A stretch of 64,000 nucleotides of DNA. Source: Echinostoma caproni (Eukaryota > Platyhelminthes > Trematoda > Plagiorchiida > Echinostomatidae). Below the pieces are notes generated by a model. It was not told where the DNA came from and did no database searches. It worked only from the letters and a program-made list of their open reading frames with translations. This document shows, piece by piece, positions 1 to 11,994 of the stretch. The stretch is taken from assembly GCA_900618425.1 (NCBI GenBank), contig UZAN01039641.1, positions 33,944 to 97,943 on the forward strand, read 5' to 3'. The stretch's first letter is position 1; each line of letters opens with the position of its first letter. The translations under genes and the position numbers were made by a program.

Positions 1-1301
1 ATAAGGTGTCCATGAAAGAAAAGAAGAAAAGGAAAGACCCAGTACGTTGCATGATTCTGTGGAACGGAAAGTGTTAAAGTTGAAATTCAAGGAAGGGAAG
101 AAAGGTGTGTGTTTAAGAGAAATAGACATGAGGGAAGTTCTACTGGCATTGAACAGAACACGGTTGCTACAGCCCCAAGCGGAGATAAGAGCGAGATCAG
201 AATTTAGGGAGAAACTAAGGGGGGAGCGGTCGTCACTAATGCTGGAGTTAGCAATGCGCGAAGAGGAATATGACAGAGAAGAGTGGAGAGTAGCGTTATC
301 GGCAAAGGCGCGAATAGGATTCGATGTCGAAAAAAGAAGGTCATCAATAAACATCAGAAAAAGGGAAGGAGAAAGTACAGAACCTTGGGGAACACCAGCA
401 TTCACAGGCACAGAACGAGACATGGTCCCATATACTCTGACGGAGATGCTGCGGTTCTTGAGGTAGTTTGCTGTCCAGGACACAAGTTCCGACGGAAAGT
501 CAAACTTGGGTAGTTTAGCCAGCAAACCGGCGTGCCAGACACGATCGAAAGCTTTTGATATATCCAGTGACACCGCATGGGTTTCCCCGCCGCTGACCAT
601 GTATGCAAAATGAGCGCCAGAAGATCACCGGTAGATCGATGAGATCGGAAACCGTACTGGCGGTCGCTAAACATATTGTTCTGCTCCAGGTGGCGGCGGA
701 GTTGATCAGAAACAACTTATTCCATAACCTTCGAAATGACTGATGTGAGAGAGATGGGGCGGTAGTTGTTGGGATCAGGGTGGTCTCCGCGTTTTGGGAT
801 TGGAAATATTTATGATATTTTCCATGGGGTTGGGAACACCTCAGAATTTAGAGAAAGACGGAATAATCGGCGTAGGAGGGGAGCCAATTTTGGGGCGCAC
901 ATTTTAAGGACAATGGGAGGAATCCCGTCGGATCCAGGTGGCTTGTGAGGGTCTAGTGACAGGAGGATCTGACGTACTTTTCTGGTGGAAATGAGTGGTG
1001 TGAAAAGATGGTTCGACGTAGGGTGGGTGTGAGGTTGGATGGGTGATTCGAGAAGGGTAGAATTGGAAGCAAAATGGGAAGCAAACACTTCTGCTTTTTC
1101 TAACGGGTCGGATGCTAAATCACCGGATGGTTTAAAAATGGGTGAAAAGTTGGTGGAACAGAAGTTACGGGAGACTGCTTTAGCGAGTGACCAGAACGTC
1201 CGGCCTCCGGAAGGAGCGGTCGCCAGTTGTGCTGCTTTGCGCTCAATAAAGTGCTCTTTAGCTTTCTGTATGATGGTTGAACATTTGTTACGTGCTAACA
1301 A
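1..1301 (-). pseudogene. Reverse transcriptase domain of the LINE, broken
   Basis: Going down the minus strand from 1301, a linker is followed by RT motifs: PPGSDGIP near 920, PNNYRPISLTS near 750, QYGFRSHRSTGDLL near 640, LDISKAFDRVWH near 550, GVPQGSVLSP near 380, and the catalytic FIDD at 340-351. AFADNATLHSS follows, then a thumb-like GLSFSSFLSW near the left edge. In-frame stops (TAA) lie at 807-809 and 717-719, and there is a one-base frame change near 605-615. From about 605 to the window edge the frame stays open for about 200 codons. The DD pair that binds the metals in this family is kept, but the upstream breaks rule out a full-length product. Confidence 0.88.
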
Positions 1302-1488
1302 GAACCATCGGCGGGAGTTGGGGGAAGGTGACCGACGTCAGCGGCGGAACGCTGATTTCTTCTTACGAACAGCAAGGCAACAGGCGTGGTTGAAACATTC
1401 TGGAGAAATAGGCTTGCTGGGTCTGGAGAAATGAAGAATAAATAAGTGCATGCCTTGCAAGAGATTTTGGAGAAATTGGAAGCGGAGA

Positions 1489-2343
1489 TCAGACATCGGT
1501 GGAAAAGCAACATTCATTCCAGGGGTAGTAAGCCAGAAAGGTACGAAAGCTGCACCAGTCGGCGGAACCATATCGCCAAAATGTGAGTCTAGAATTGAGG
1601 GGAACATCAGAACAAATAATTTGGGTAGAGAGTGAAATGAGACAATGGTCCGATGAGCCTAGGGGAGGAATAGCAGCAATATTTGAAAATAATTGTGGGT
1701 TGGATGAGAGGACAAGATCGAGGGTATGAGAATGGTCTCCGGCACGGTCAGGGATCCGGGTCGGGAAATCAACTAGCTGGTGGAGGTTATTCAAAAGGGC
1801 AAATGATTCTTCTTCACTTCCAAGGGGTGATGTCGTTGGAGAGTGTAACAGTCAATCCCTGTTATGGACAATAAAATCAACTAAAGTTGTGAACTGAGCG
1901 TTGGGGTCTGTTTCAACAATGCTATCTATGTTAGCCGACAAAACATCAAAGAATGAGGGGTCACTACTATTTGGGGAACGGTAGACAGTGCAGAAGTGGT
2001 GATTGAAAGAAAGGAACCGAAGTTTCAGCCATAGGGTTTGGAACTCGCGGTTGGTGAGATTTAAGTGGGAGAACGGAGTAGAAACAATTGAATGATGGAT
2101 GAAAGCACAAACACCAGCTTTGGGAATGAACGAAGTGTGAAGGGAATAATTGGGAAACTGAAGATGTGTGGTGTCTGTAGAAGGGGAAAGTTGAGTTTCG
2201 GATAAAAATAGGGCAAGAGGGGAAGTGGACTGAAGGAACTGATGAACAGAATCAATGTTGTGGTTCAAGCCGCGAATGTTTGTGAGTGCAATGGTCGATT
2301 GAGAGTGCGCTTGTGAAGTGTTTCTGATTGTTGTACTATTCAT
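1489..2343 (-). pseudogene. AP-like endonuclease domain of the LINE, broken
   Basis: The likely ORF start is the ATG at 2343 (MNSTTIRN). It is followed by the endonuclease opening ALTNIRGLNHN and the metal-binding SETQL. The expected GDFN box reads VDFIVHNRD near 1860, so its Asn is lost, and the frame stops there. After a frame change the C-terminal half (LLNNLHQLVDFPTRIPD region) runs from 1794 down and ends in the GSSDH motif near 1640, which supplies the last catalytic Asp-His pair in this family. At least one frameshift separates the two halves. In intact elements this enzyme nicks the target DNA. Confidence 0.82.
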
Positions 2344-2344
2344 G

Positions 2345-2470
2345 TTGAAATAAGAGAGTAACCGGCAACCTAGCCCTGGAACTTGGAGTGGCGAGCCGCA
2401 TAAGGCTGCGATGGCTAGGCGGTGGTACTGACCCGGACGACGGCAGAACCGTCTACCGTCTACCACCATA
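2345..2470 (-). repeat. 5' leader of the LINE with a closed stem and inner hairpin
   Basis: Read on the minus strand, GGTGGTA (2461-2467) pairs perfectly with TACCACC (2421-2427), closing a region that holds the hairpin GACGG-TTCTG-CCGTC (2439-2453). A second stem, CCTAGCC with GGCTAGG, lies 3' of it and encloses AGCC/GGCT. A long minus-strand frame opens here, but the first plausible ORF start is at 2343, so this stretch is more likely an untranslated leader. See the duplicated copy at 2690-2780. Confidence 0.6.
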
Positions 2471-2689
2471 GCTGTACAACTGTGGTGTACTCATCATCGT
2501 GCTATTGGATCTTGGATGTCAAATTTTGGTGGAATGTACCCGAACATGAACATAAACCTACGCACAAATGTTGACAATCGATTGAGTAGATCAGACTCTG
2601 TAACCAACCTGTCAAAGTCAATAATGTGTAATTATTTACTACATATATTTCTGTTGTGAACAGCAAATGGGGCGAAAGCCCTCATGCGA

Positions 2690-2780
2690 ACCGGCAACAG
2701 AAACCCCGGGATCTCGATTGGCAAACCTCGTTAGATTAGGCGTGGTATTGAACCGAAGACAGCAAATCTGTCTACCATCA
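2690..2780 (-). repeat. Diverged second copy of the LINE 5' leader
   Basis: On the minus strand this segment aligns, with gaps, to 2360-2470: both contain a TGGTA...TACCA closing stem (2773-2777 with 2743-2747), an inner hairpin (GACAG-ATTTG-CTGTC, 2758-2772), the word ACGCC/CCGCC, and the ending GTTGCCGGTT. Position 4 of the hairpin stem differs as A-T here and G-C in the other copy, so pairing is kept. It could be a second leader monomer, or the start of another truncated element inserted next door. Confidence 0.5.
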
Positions 2781-2790
2781 AAAGTAATGG

Positions 2791-4685
2791 AAGAATCGGA
2801 AGCAAACTTATGCAATATGATGAGGAATGAAATCCTCGGTCAAATCACTAGACGAATGGCGAACAAATTGATCGGAATTTCGATAACCATTGCTGTATTT
2901 GCACAATTGAATGCGTTGGAGGATTTGGAATAGGTCACGTTCATTGCACCACTTGTGTGGGTCATTTCTGTTCCCTCACTTGGTGAAGCGTGTACGCGGC
3001 TGGTACATAAATACTCTTGCTGAAATTGGTTGATCTGAGGACCAAAAATCACATTTTTGAATGTCCTACTTTAAGATGTAGAAATCGCTATTAGAGAAGA
3101 AGATATACGACCAGGGAATTATTGCAACGCACTGCTGAGCACTGTCCTGCGGCCCTCAATAAAGGAACGGTTAGCTGCATTTGCAGCTCAGTTCTTTGTC
3201 ATCTCATCGATTGCGGCCATTTTGTGAACAATTTGGATGCATTAAAAATTATTCACAATATATCCCGGATGAAGTCCAAGGGAATAAGAAGGTGCCTTTT
3301 AACCACGGCCGAGGCGATTGCAATTCCCATTTTCAATTCAGAGCTATGCAAACAAAAAAGCCGGTCCAGGCACTGTTTTTACCCTGGCCTGGACAACGGA
3401 TTGATTGTGCATAAAACAGATCATCAACCCTTCTCCCAACTCACGCCCTTCCTCATTCCAGGATCATCAACCACAACCTTAAGAACTATTTTATTTTTGT
3501 CTCCAATGACCCTTCCAGGTTATATCACTTCCTATGCATGACGTATAGTTTCTACTGTATCTTGCGTAACTTAATCCCACTCTATCGTCTTAGGCCCCGA
3601 CCTTCATTTTAATCGGCCTATCTCTCTAACGTTTTCCTTTCGACCTTTGTCCTCTCATCCCCACAATGACTATCACCGCAGCATTGTCCTATTCGTTTGC
3701 TCTGTTTGCTCGCAGCTGTCATCGTTACCAACTGAGTTTAAATCGGCCGATCATATAACTGTACTACGATCAACTTGTAGATATAAGCGCCTGATGCGAT
3801 ACATTGAAAATAAATTTATTTGTGAATACCGCTTTGTACATTGTCTATGGAACCATTTTACGACTACTAAAATATCTATGATTTATATATTTTTGATTAT
3901 AGTTGAATAGAAATTTACTTTATTTAACAACTAAGAAAGAACGTTATTTTGGACAGTAATAGTTGTTGGTCGTCAGACTAAATTCAGTAAAAGAGAGTAA
4001 GGGGCCTATGGAGATTCGTTAAATCCATCGACAGAGGAATAACTTGGTTAGAGTATGACTTCGACCTTATTTGTTACACTTTTGAAGCCGACGCGACTAG
4101 TGCATGTTTCTTATTTTTTCTATCTGAATTAGGGGACATCAGGATCGAGTTTCCGTGTAGAGGTACATTTTAGATGTGAACTAAAACCTATTACCACTAA
4201 AAAATGTGCAATGTGATTCAAATCGTAATATGTGCTTAAAGTTAGGATTTTGATTCCCCAGTTGAAGATTCGCAATTTAAGTCCGATTGCGGAAACACAA
4301 ACCTAGAACGCACTGTGAACGAGTTCTAACAAGAACCAAGCGGATTTTTAATCACCCTTACTGACACTCAAACGCATTCCGTCTGCATTTCTTTCCAAAC
4401 AGTTTGAATATCTATGAAATCGATCGTTATTTAGGTGATAAACTTCACACTAAAAGAAAACAGGTGACTTGTTCAAATTTCACGGGAATAGGGGTCCATC
4501 AACTAAACTGGAGATTCACATTCACCTCACGGTTATTTGTGAGTAGTGGTGAAGTATACGTGATATTGATTGGTATTGGTATAGATTAAGACTTCAACTT
4601 TACACGCAGTCTCTTATTCACGCAGACAGTCATACACCTGAGAATCAGTAAAATTGAATTTCTCTCTCAGTCGAGCTCATCGATT
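2791..4685. other. No gene recognised
   Basis: Short open frames on both strands have no family resemblance, no splice context and no codon pattern. Nothing repeated within the window was recognised here. Confidence 0.6.
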
Positions 4686-4689
4686 TCGA

Positions 4690-4935
4690 TTATCCGCCAT
4701 TCCGTTTGGAAATCAAACATCCATCTCATGGCGGAGAATGCGTGTTTTAACATCGTCGAAAGCCAGCTTATGTCGATGTTGACCAATAAAATGCGAGTTG
4801 CGTACTTCCCTAGTGTATGGTCGATTGAATGGACTAAAACGTGTGAGTGGATGAAGTCTGCAGGATGACCAGTCAAAATCAATTAACTTACAAACACACT
4901 AGTTATCATTTTCCGTGAACTTAAGCAACATTGTA
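4690..4935 (+). repeat. Degenerate upstream unit of a tandem hammerhead retroposon
   Basis: Landmarks of the next unit recur here at a steady offset of about 250-265 bp: TCGATG (4773) against CTGATG (5023), GTATGGTC (4814 and 5069), CCAGTCAAA (4869 and 5125), AAGCAAC (4923) against ACGCAAC (5188). The region matching the ribozyme (about 4768-4813) keeps GCGA and TAGTG but has lost the core. The tRNA-like head is barely visible. I read this as an older copy placed head-to-tail with the unit at 4936-5205. Confidence 0.5.
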
Positions 4936-5205
4936 AAAGAAGAAAATATAAAGATTCTTCATAGTGGTAACACACACGCCTTCTGGAGTTCAAATCCCGG
5001 ACGCGACGGTGAATATCCACTGCTGATGGGCTCTAATAACAGCGAAACCGGAGTCTAGTGATTTCGATGTATGGTCAAATCGATGAACTACGGATTGTAA
5101 GTGAAAGTGAAGTTCGAAAGATAGCCAGTCAAATCGATCAATTGCTCACATAATTAGTGTTATTCTCACGCATTTTCACCAAAATCTACGCAACAACAGA
5201 CATTG
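4936..5205 (+). mobile_element. tRNA-derived retroposon unit with hammerhead
   Basis: A tRNA-like head with a B-box-like AGTTCAAATCC (4987-4997; consensus GGTTCRANNCC) is followed 20 bases later by a hammerhead (5018-5060), then a tail of about 140 bp that matches the tail of the upstream unit. Such elements are transcribed from the internal tRNA-type promoter and moved by LINE enzymes. The arrangement of head, hammerhead and tail matches the SINE copies at 25.7 and 52.8 kb, but the tail differs, so it is a separate subfamily. The A box is unclear. Confidence 0.6.
5018..5060 (+). ncRNA. Type I hammerhead ribozyme, one core base changed
   Basis: Stem I pairs CACTG (5018-5022) with TAGTG (5056-5060), including one G-T wobble. 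Core CTGATGG at 5023-5029 has G where the conserved A9 should be. Stem II is GCT/AGC (5030-5032 with 5041-5043). GAAA is at 5044-5047. Stem III is AC/GT around loop CGGA. The cleavage triplet GTC is at 5053-5055, so cleavage would fall after 5055. All helices fit, but the A9 change probably weakens activity. Confidence 0.65.
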
Positions 5206-8200
5206 AACAAGAAATTGTTGTGCGTCACGTTATTGAATACCCATCCCACAAAAGTCTCGTTCCAACTTGAAGAATCATGAAAGCTGCAAGTTTCTTTCAC
5301 TCTGAACTAACAAAACGCGTGAACGTACTTCCCTGACAGAACATCAATACGCGCCGGGAAATCCAAAGTAAAATAATAAGGATAATAAGAAAACTCTGTG
5401 CTTCTTTGGAGGGATGTTCGCTTTGCTTTGGCTTAGAAATCAGCTGTTTATTTCTCCATTCAATCTGCAACCAGATACACGATGCTCCAACCTGTTTAGT
5501 GACTAAAGTGCAGATGAATTATTAGATACGAATAATTGTTTTATCATTTTTATCGAAGTTAAAGTTCATTGGAACAGACGTCACTACATAAATCTGTATT
5601 TTACCCCCCTGCCCATCTTTTGATCGATTACCTTGAGTTAGGGTTTATGAGATCCTGATTAAGTCGGTTCTGTCTGACGTTTAAATTAGAATTATCAACA
5701 ATCAGACTATTTTTATAAGCGTACGCAGAGAAACCTGTTTTAGGGGTTATTCAAAACTATTACCGATTAGGGGTTTTTGGGAATAAGACGCGCTTGCTGC
5801 CGCACTTTAACAAAAATAATTAATACTTACGCACTTGAGAACACGAAAAATAAATAATTATCTCCTTGGGAATCAACCTCAGAATATTTACGACCATTTT
5901 ATAACCACGACAATGCAGGGTTTGCATTTATGTCGTTCGGATAGTTTGATCGCGATTTTCCACAAAGTGGAGCATAAAATGATTGCGCTGTATACGAAGA
6001 ATAACCGTCGTACAATAGTCGCCCAATTAACAATAAAATTGAAGCTCGATTGGATTGAAAATTAGCTTGCTCCGTTTGAGAGAAAGAAATCCGTGAGGGA
6101 GTTTCGACTCAATTTATGAATGACACCTAATTATAATGACCTCAACAGAAAACGACAACTGACAATGACTTTTCTGCAGTGCATAGCTGATCACTGAATG
6201 GAAGACTGTGATTGAAGATCAAGTTGAAAAAATTGGCCGCCTGACGATGATGACGTGATCATTTCCAGACTCAAGGTGCAAACCTTGACAACATTCTTAG
6301 TGAACTCTTATTGTTTGGGCCTCATAAGAAGTGGAAAAACTGTGACTTTTGTATTTTATCCTGAGGGTCATTTGAACGTTGTTTGATAAATATGCGCTGC
6401 TTGCAAAGGCTGGTTTGAATGTGTCCACCCAATGCCATGCTCAATATGATGAAGACCATGGCTGCATTTGCAAGTTTGTTCTACTTTGTTCAAAGCCATT
6501 GCGGTGATGTATTCGTGGTTTACACTTTACCTCGTTGATTTCCTGCGTCTGACTTGAAACATTCACAGGTTTAAACGTGACATGATTAGAAACTTCCCCT
6601 TTGTTTAGGAAATCCAAACAGAGTCATGTGGGGAAATCGTTCAAGATTAGGTGATTTATAGGCTTGAGCTTTTTATCTCCTTGTTAGGAAGTACAAGGTG
6701 ATCATTTATTTAAATGTCAAGAAAATGTTTTGCCATTCAGTGAATAGGAAGGCCACGTACTTATTTATAATGCAGTTCGGAGTTTCGATGATATTTGGAA
6801 CAACCATTGCACTTTACTCACAATGAAGACGCGCTACCGGTACTCGTTTTGCACATTTTCGGTTCCGTCTTCGATCGTTTCAATGAGGAGTCAATTCTCT
6901 CTTCGCCATTTGGTCAAACAGATTAAAGATTGAAAGTTCGAGCACAGGCCAAAAAATAGCTAGCCAAATTGATATAACCGGACTAAGACCGATTAAAAAC
7001 GTTTCCACTAGTATTCGGTTCATCGAATGATACCACATGCTTCTTTGGTTCCCTAATACTGTCATACAACAGTAATTCTTTATTCCGGAGACTGAATGCA
7101 CACTTAGATTCACATGACCACATCGTTTCACTGGAGCTGCATCGCCAACACCGTGAGCGTGCTGATGTAAAATGATCGATATAACTCATAATCCAGTTTG
7201 TCGGTTCTGGTTCACTATAACCCTCTGAATGGATGTGTTCTACTCAGATATCCCTTTAGAATAAGGCAATTGACAATGCCAGGTGCACTGCAAATGAGGA
7301 CAAAATAATCCGTTTGTACAATTGAAGGTGTGTGGTCGATTTTGTCAACATAATTTGTTATCCGACGCTGCAAAATTCCACACGCATTAGCTTCGACCTT
7401 CATTATCAGCGAGCTATGATTCCTAAGTTTCATGATTAAATACCGAATGTGATATCAATCACCACGGATAACTTATAATATAAGTAGTGAGAAGAAGTGT
7501 GATTTATAACATTTTAGGCAGAAACAGTCATTCTCGAACTATTTCAATAAATGCACACTATTTCTTTTTCAAGTTATTCTTACGAAACCTAGGAATCAAA
7601 TCTGCCAGTGAATCATTCCCCACACAAAAATATTGATCGATCAATTTCTTTCTATTCGGACATAAAATTTAGGATTGAAGATTTTTTTCATTGTAACATG
7701 GGTTTTATTTACTAAACGTAACTGTGATAATCAGCTGTATCCTTGGAACATACCTTCGATGAGCGGTAATCTTTTCTCGACGGATTTGGAATAACTCAGT
7801 CCCTGAAGGACAGAAAACATGGTGCCTCGTTTCTATTCAAAAGACAACTAGCAGGGTATCCTGTTGTGAAGAATGTTGCACGAATCAGTTGTGATAGGAT
7901 ATATAAAAGAGATTGTTCAGGTAGATGATTCACCGAAGGCCACTGAAATCGTCTGATAGAATCGTGTCAGTGTATACTCACCAATTAGGTGCATGGCTCG
8001 CGCGCAATGTTGCGAGCGTCTGGCCAACAAACGCTTTACCATCCCGGACATCGGTACTTTTAGCAGGTGTACGAAAATTGCGCAGACTCTGATCTCAGGT
8101 GACAATCGCGAACACCAGATGGCTAAGGGCAAAACCGGATCGAGTTACAAGTGCATGACTTGCTTTAAAATAGCTGTGCATTCAATGTTCTCCCTAAAAA

Positions 8201-11200
8201 AAGCAATAAACAGAAACGAAGCTGAATGTTTTGCGTATCAGGCCAGGGTATCGGGAGAGTAGAACTGAAGCATTCGGTGGTGCAAAGTATGCTTAAATGA
8301 ACAAAATATGTGAATTGCAAGGGAAAATTGAACCGCTCTCAGTTCGTTAGTCAAACGGGCTTATCTTATGTTACACGTACAGTGCATTTTTGAAGCGTCG
8401 CGATAAACTGAAGCGTTTCTTGTAGTATTTCGTATTCACTAAATCATGACATGCTGGAAGATTGTACTACTATTCCATCATCGGTGAGTAGATCAGCCAT
8501 CTTTTTCTGCGTAGCGGAATATGATCAACAGAGTTTTTTCTCAAAACATGGCAATGAATTTGCCAAGAATGATCGCGGACAGGCTCGTGCAGAATTTCAG
8601 TGCTTCGGTACCAGAAGGCTTCTAAGAACAAGTGATCAGGTAAATACGGCATTTATAATGAGTAGGCAACTCTCGCTTTTAGATACCCTTTTGGTTGAAC
8701 TGAAAGGAATTGTATAAACGTAACATCGGAATTCGTCCTCAAAGCACCTGGTTATCTACTTATTAATAGTGTAGTTTCTCCTTTGAAGAAAAAGCACTGA
8801 TTGCCTGCGATGCTTTGATTTGTAGTGGTGCAGTGGCTCTACTGGCAATGTTGTGTCAGGTGGTTCCACAAACAGTTAGCGGCTTGAATGGGCAAATCGT
8901 GTAGTGATCTACTTCAGCCTTTTTGTGTTGTTCAGTTATTGATTGAAACTCTTCTTTAGAAATACCGATAGTAGTAGCCTCGAGGAAGCCTTTAAGTGAA
9001 TGCACATTTCACTTTTCTAAATGAGAACTGGTCGGCACAACATTTTGCTTAGTGTTTGAGTAATTCGCGTAGTAGAAAACAATATACCTGCGTTTACTAT
9101 GTACAGCAGATATGAGCTGGGAGGAGCAAAGTTTAATACCTGATATTTCAAAACAACAGGGTTCAGAGATGAAACAAGTTCGGTATCAAAGAACAACCAT
9201 TGTATAATCTGAATCTGACCATTCTTTTGATTTATGGGAAACATAGTGGAATGGTAAAACACACTTAAGTATGCAGATAGACTTTGATGAAATTACGTGC
9301 AAACATCAGAAAGCTATATTGTGGGAGAACGTCAGATGGGGTATTCTAAAGAAAGTAGAACGAAATTTCGACTGGTTAGAATACGAACCAAAGTACTCAA
9401 TAAAATGCAACACAGCTTGCGGTGTGTGGTGTTTCTGTAACCAGAGCTAATGCGAAACATCTGGTTGACTTTAATCGCAAAATAATTGGATTGCATCTAC
9501 CACTACACCCCTTCTCTCTAGTATATTTATTGTTTGCACGGATAGGAAAACCACGCATACTTAGCAAATAGATGGAATTTCAAAATTTACGAATTTATAG
9601 ATAATTTCCGCTGTACTCAAGCGCACCATAAACCATGACCTACGATCTTGAACATAATACATCTGTGTCTGTGGAACTATGATCATGCTCGTGGAGACCA
9701 ATTACTGAGAGAAAATGGTTTTTGTTTGTCCGAATTCAGATGACTCCATATTTGTTGGATAAAATGGTAATTTCATTCTTTCGGGAATGTTACCATCATC
9801 TGAAGTACTGTAATCATGATCGTTTATGAATAAAATCAATGTTTTGCATTGTTGATCTCAACATGATAGCCAATATAAAAGGAAGTCTCACAGATATACT
9901 TGTGGCAATGTACTGCAAGGACACTTGTGATGCAGCCACATTTATTGGACAGCGGGATTTTAGAACCTTAAAAGTGTCTGTCTCTTTCTGATGATCATGT
10001 TACCTAAACGACTTTGCTCATTTTCTTCTAGTCTTTTTATTGAGTTTAGTTTTAATTAATCCAGCGCTGTGCACATGTAATTTATTGAAGCAATCTAGTG
10101 TTTGACGAAGAACGATACCAAAAATTATAATTACAAAATGCAGCTGAGCACGTGAACGATTTGTTCAAAAATAGCAGCAGGTGATTAGCGAAAAAAGTAG
10201 GGATTACTGCAGAAAGTAATCAGTAAATATCAACCTGTTAAAAGGTGAAACCTTGAAAATATATACTTAACACTAGCATTTACTCCGCCATATTTTGTGT
10301 GTATTCTGCTACTGCGTTTCACCTCAATTGAGTGAGTTATTGGCTACAACGGGCATTCAACATGTTCCCGCGGTTTAAAAGATTCCATCCACCCTAAAAC
10401 CAAATCGAAACTATTGAAGAATATTAACCGCAGGTGGAAGTCCGGTCATTTTGTTTTCGATCGATTTACACATTCATTGTGAAAACTGCACCTAAATTCA
10501 ATCCGCCATTTACATTGAAACAAAGTGTTTGTTTATTGAGTAAACCGGTTAGACTATTCGAAGGTTCATAGCATCTGGTTGATGAATTCTACTCCTGCCA
10601 TTTGTAAAATCATTTCCAGAAGTATGGTTATACCTCAAACGTGGCGGTAATTATACAGTAAAACAAATTTTATTTTAAAGTACTGATATTATTATTGTAA
10701 ACTTCAGTAGTAGTGGTGTCAGTATCAGTCAAAATCAACACGGTGAGCGTAAGTTTTCATGGAGTGGTTCCTGTCATATGTTCAGATAACCATCATCAAA
10801 CTGGACCTTACAAGTTCACCTCTTATCGATCATCTTTTTTGTTCGAAGTCTGCAGATATTATCTGATTAACTAAATCCCTCCCGTCTATTGGAAGTCTTT
10901 TCTTCAGTGTGAAAACTAATTGGTATTACCTTTGAAAGGGAGCGATCCCACAAAAGATACTTCGTGCAAATATTGCTGGCAGTCATTCAGACGTTCTCAC
11001 GTTGGGTAGATAATGCTATGTATTGCCACAATACTAAAATATCTAATTTGGATGAGTTAACTTGGGGGAAGCTGAACTAATTAACCATCGTACTCAATAG
11101 AAGATGTTGAATAATCCTGCATGGTTGAATAATTGGTAAAATTGTTCCTTTTTACCTCGAGTTTTTTTGCGTATAAACACTGCTTATTTGTTGAAGTTAA

Positions 11201-11583
11201 TTTTACAATCAAGCAAAATCTCCAAATCCTCTTATCTCATTCCCTGGAATTGAGCCGTCGAACCGCACAAAGAAATGTGCTTAGGAATGCAGACAACTTG
11301 TGGTATTCACGTTTTTGGTATATTTGAATAACGTGGTTGCATCAAATGCACAATAAGAGCTTTTCCTCTAAAAGGCTTCACCAAAAATCTATTGGTAATG
11401 GAAAACTGATGTATTTGCCTGATAGATGTAGTGAAAAAAGATGAAAACAAGAAAAAAATTGAATGACTCCTAATTCTTCAAAGCTGCATTCAAAATCACA
11501 ATGTGAAAGCTGATGGATTCACAGAATTTGCTACGAATTATAACAGTCTGCACAAACTCCAGTGAACCAGTTTGAAATAGTTT
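5206..11583. other. No gene recognised
   Basis: AT-rich sequence with scattered short frames on both strands (all under 90 codons) and no protein family resemblance. No tRNA-like or LINE-like text was recognised. Confidence 0.55.
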
Positions 11584-11994
11584 TATTCTAAAAAGANNNN
11601 NNNNNNNNNNNNNNNNNNNNNNNNNNNNNNNNNNNNNNNNNNNNNNNNNNNNNNNNNNNNNNNNNNNNNNNNNNNNNNNNNNNNNNNNNNNNNNNNNNNN
11701 NNNNNNNNNNNNNNNNNNNNNNNNNNNNNNNNNNNNNNNNNNNNNNNNNNNNNNNNNNNNNNNNNNNNNNNNNNNNNNNNNNNNNNNNNNNNNNNNNNNN
11801 NNNNNNNNNNNNNNNNNNNNNNNNNNNNNNNNNNNNNNNNNNNNNNNNNNNNNNNNNNNNNNNNNNNNNNNNNNNNNNNNNNNNNNNNNNNNNNNNNNNN
11901 NNNNNNNNNNNNNNNNNNNNNNNNNNNNNNNNNNNNNNNNNNNNNNNNNNNNNNNNNNNNNNNNNNNNNNNNNNNNNNNNNTATTCTAAAAAGA
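11584..11994. other. N run (11597-11981) flanked by an identical 13-bp repeat
   Basis: TATTCTAAAAAGA occurs at 11584-11596, immediately left of the 385 Ns, and again at 11982-11994, immediately right of them. This is the pattern left when two overlapping contig ends are not merged, so the true gap may be zero. The open frame that spans the Ns is meaningless. Confidence 0.8.

Larger units (their letters stand above)
1..2470 (-). mobile_element. Jockey/CR1-type LINE (non-LTR retrotransposon), decayed, runs off left edge
   Basis: On the minus strand the element reads, 5' to 3', leader (about 2470-2345), AP-like endonuclease (about 2343-1490), linker, then reverse transcriptase (about 1300 to the window edge). 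Family membership rests on domain order and on motifs such as DPNNYRPISLTS, LDISKAFDRVWH, GVPQGSVLSP and FIDD, which are typical of the jockey/CR1 group. Several frameshifts and stops break the reading frame, so this copy cannot make protein. The element would copy itself by nicking DNA and priming reverse transcription at the target. The 3' end lies outside the window. The text from 1 to about 600 is less damaged than the endonuclease part. Confidence 0.9.

Noticed and set aside
2345..2470. HDV-like self-cleaving ribozyme in the LINE leader
   Set aside because: A 7-bp stem closes near the 5' end, but the strand order lacks the nested double pseudoknot, and the join after the inner hairpin is too long.
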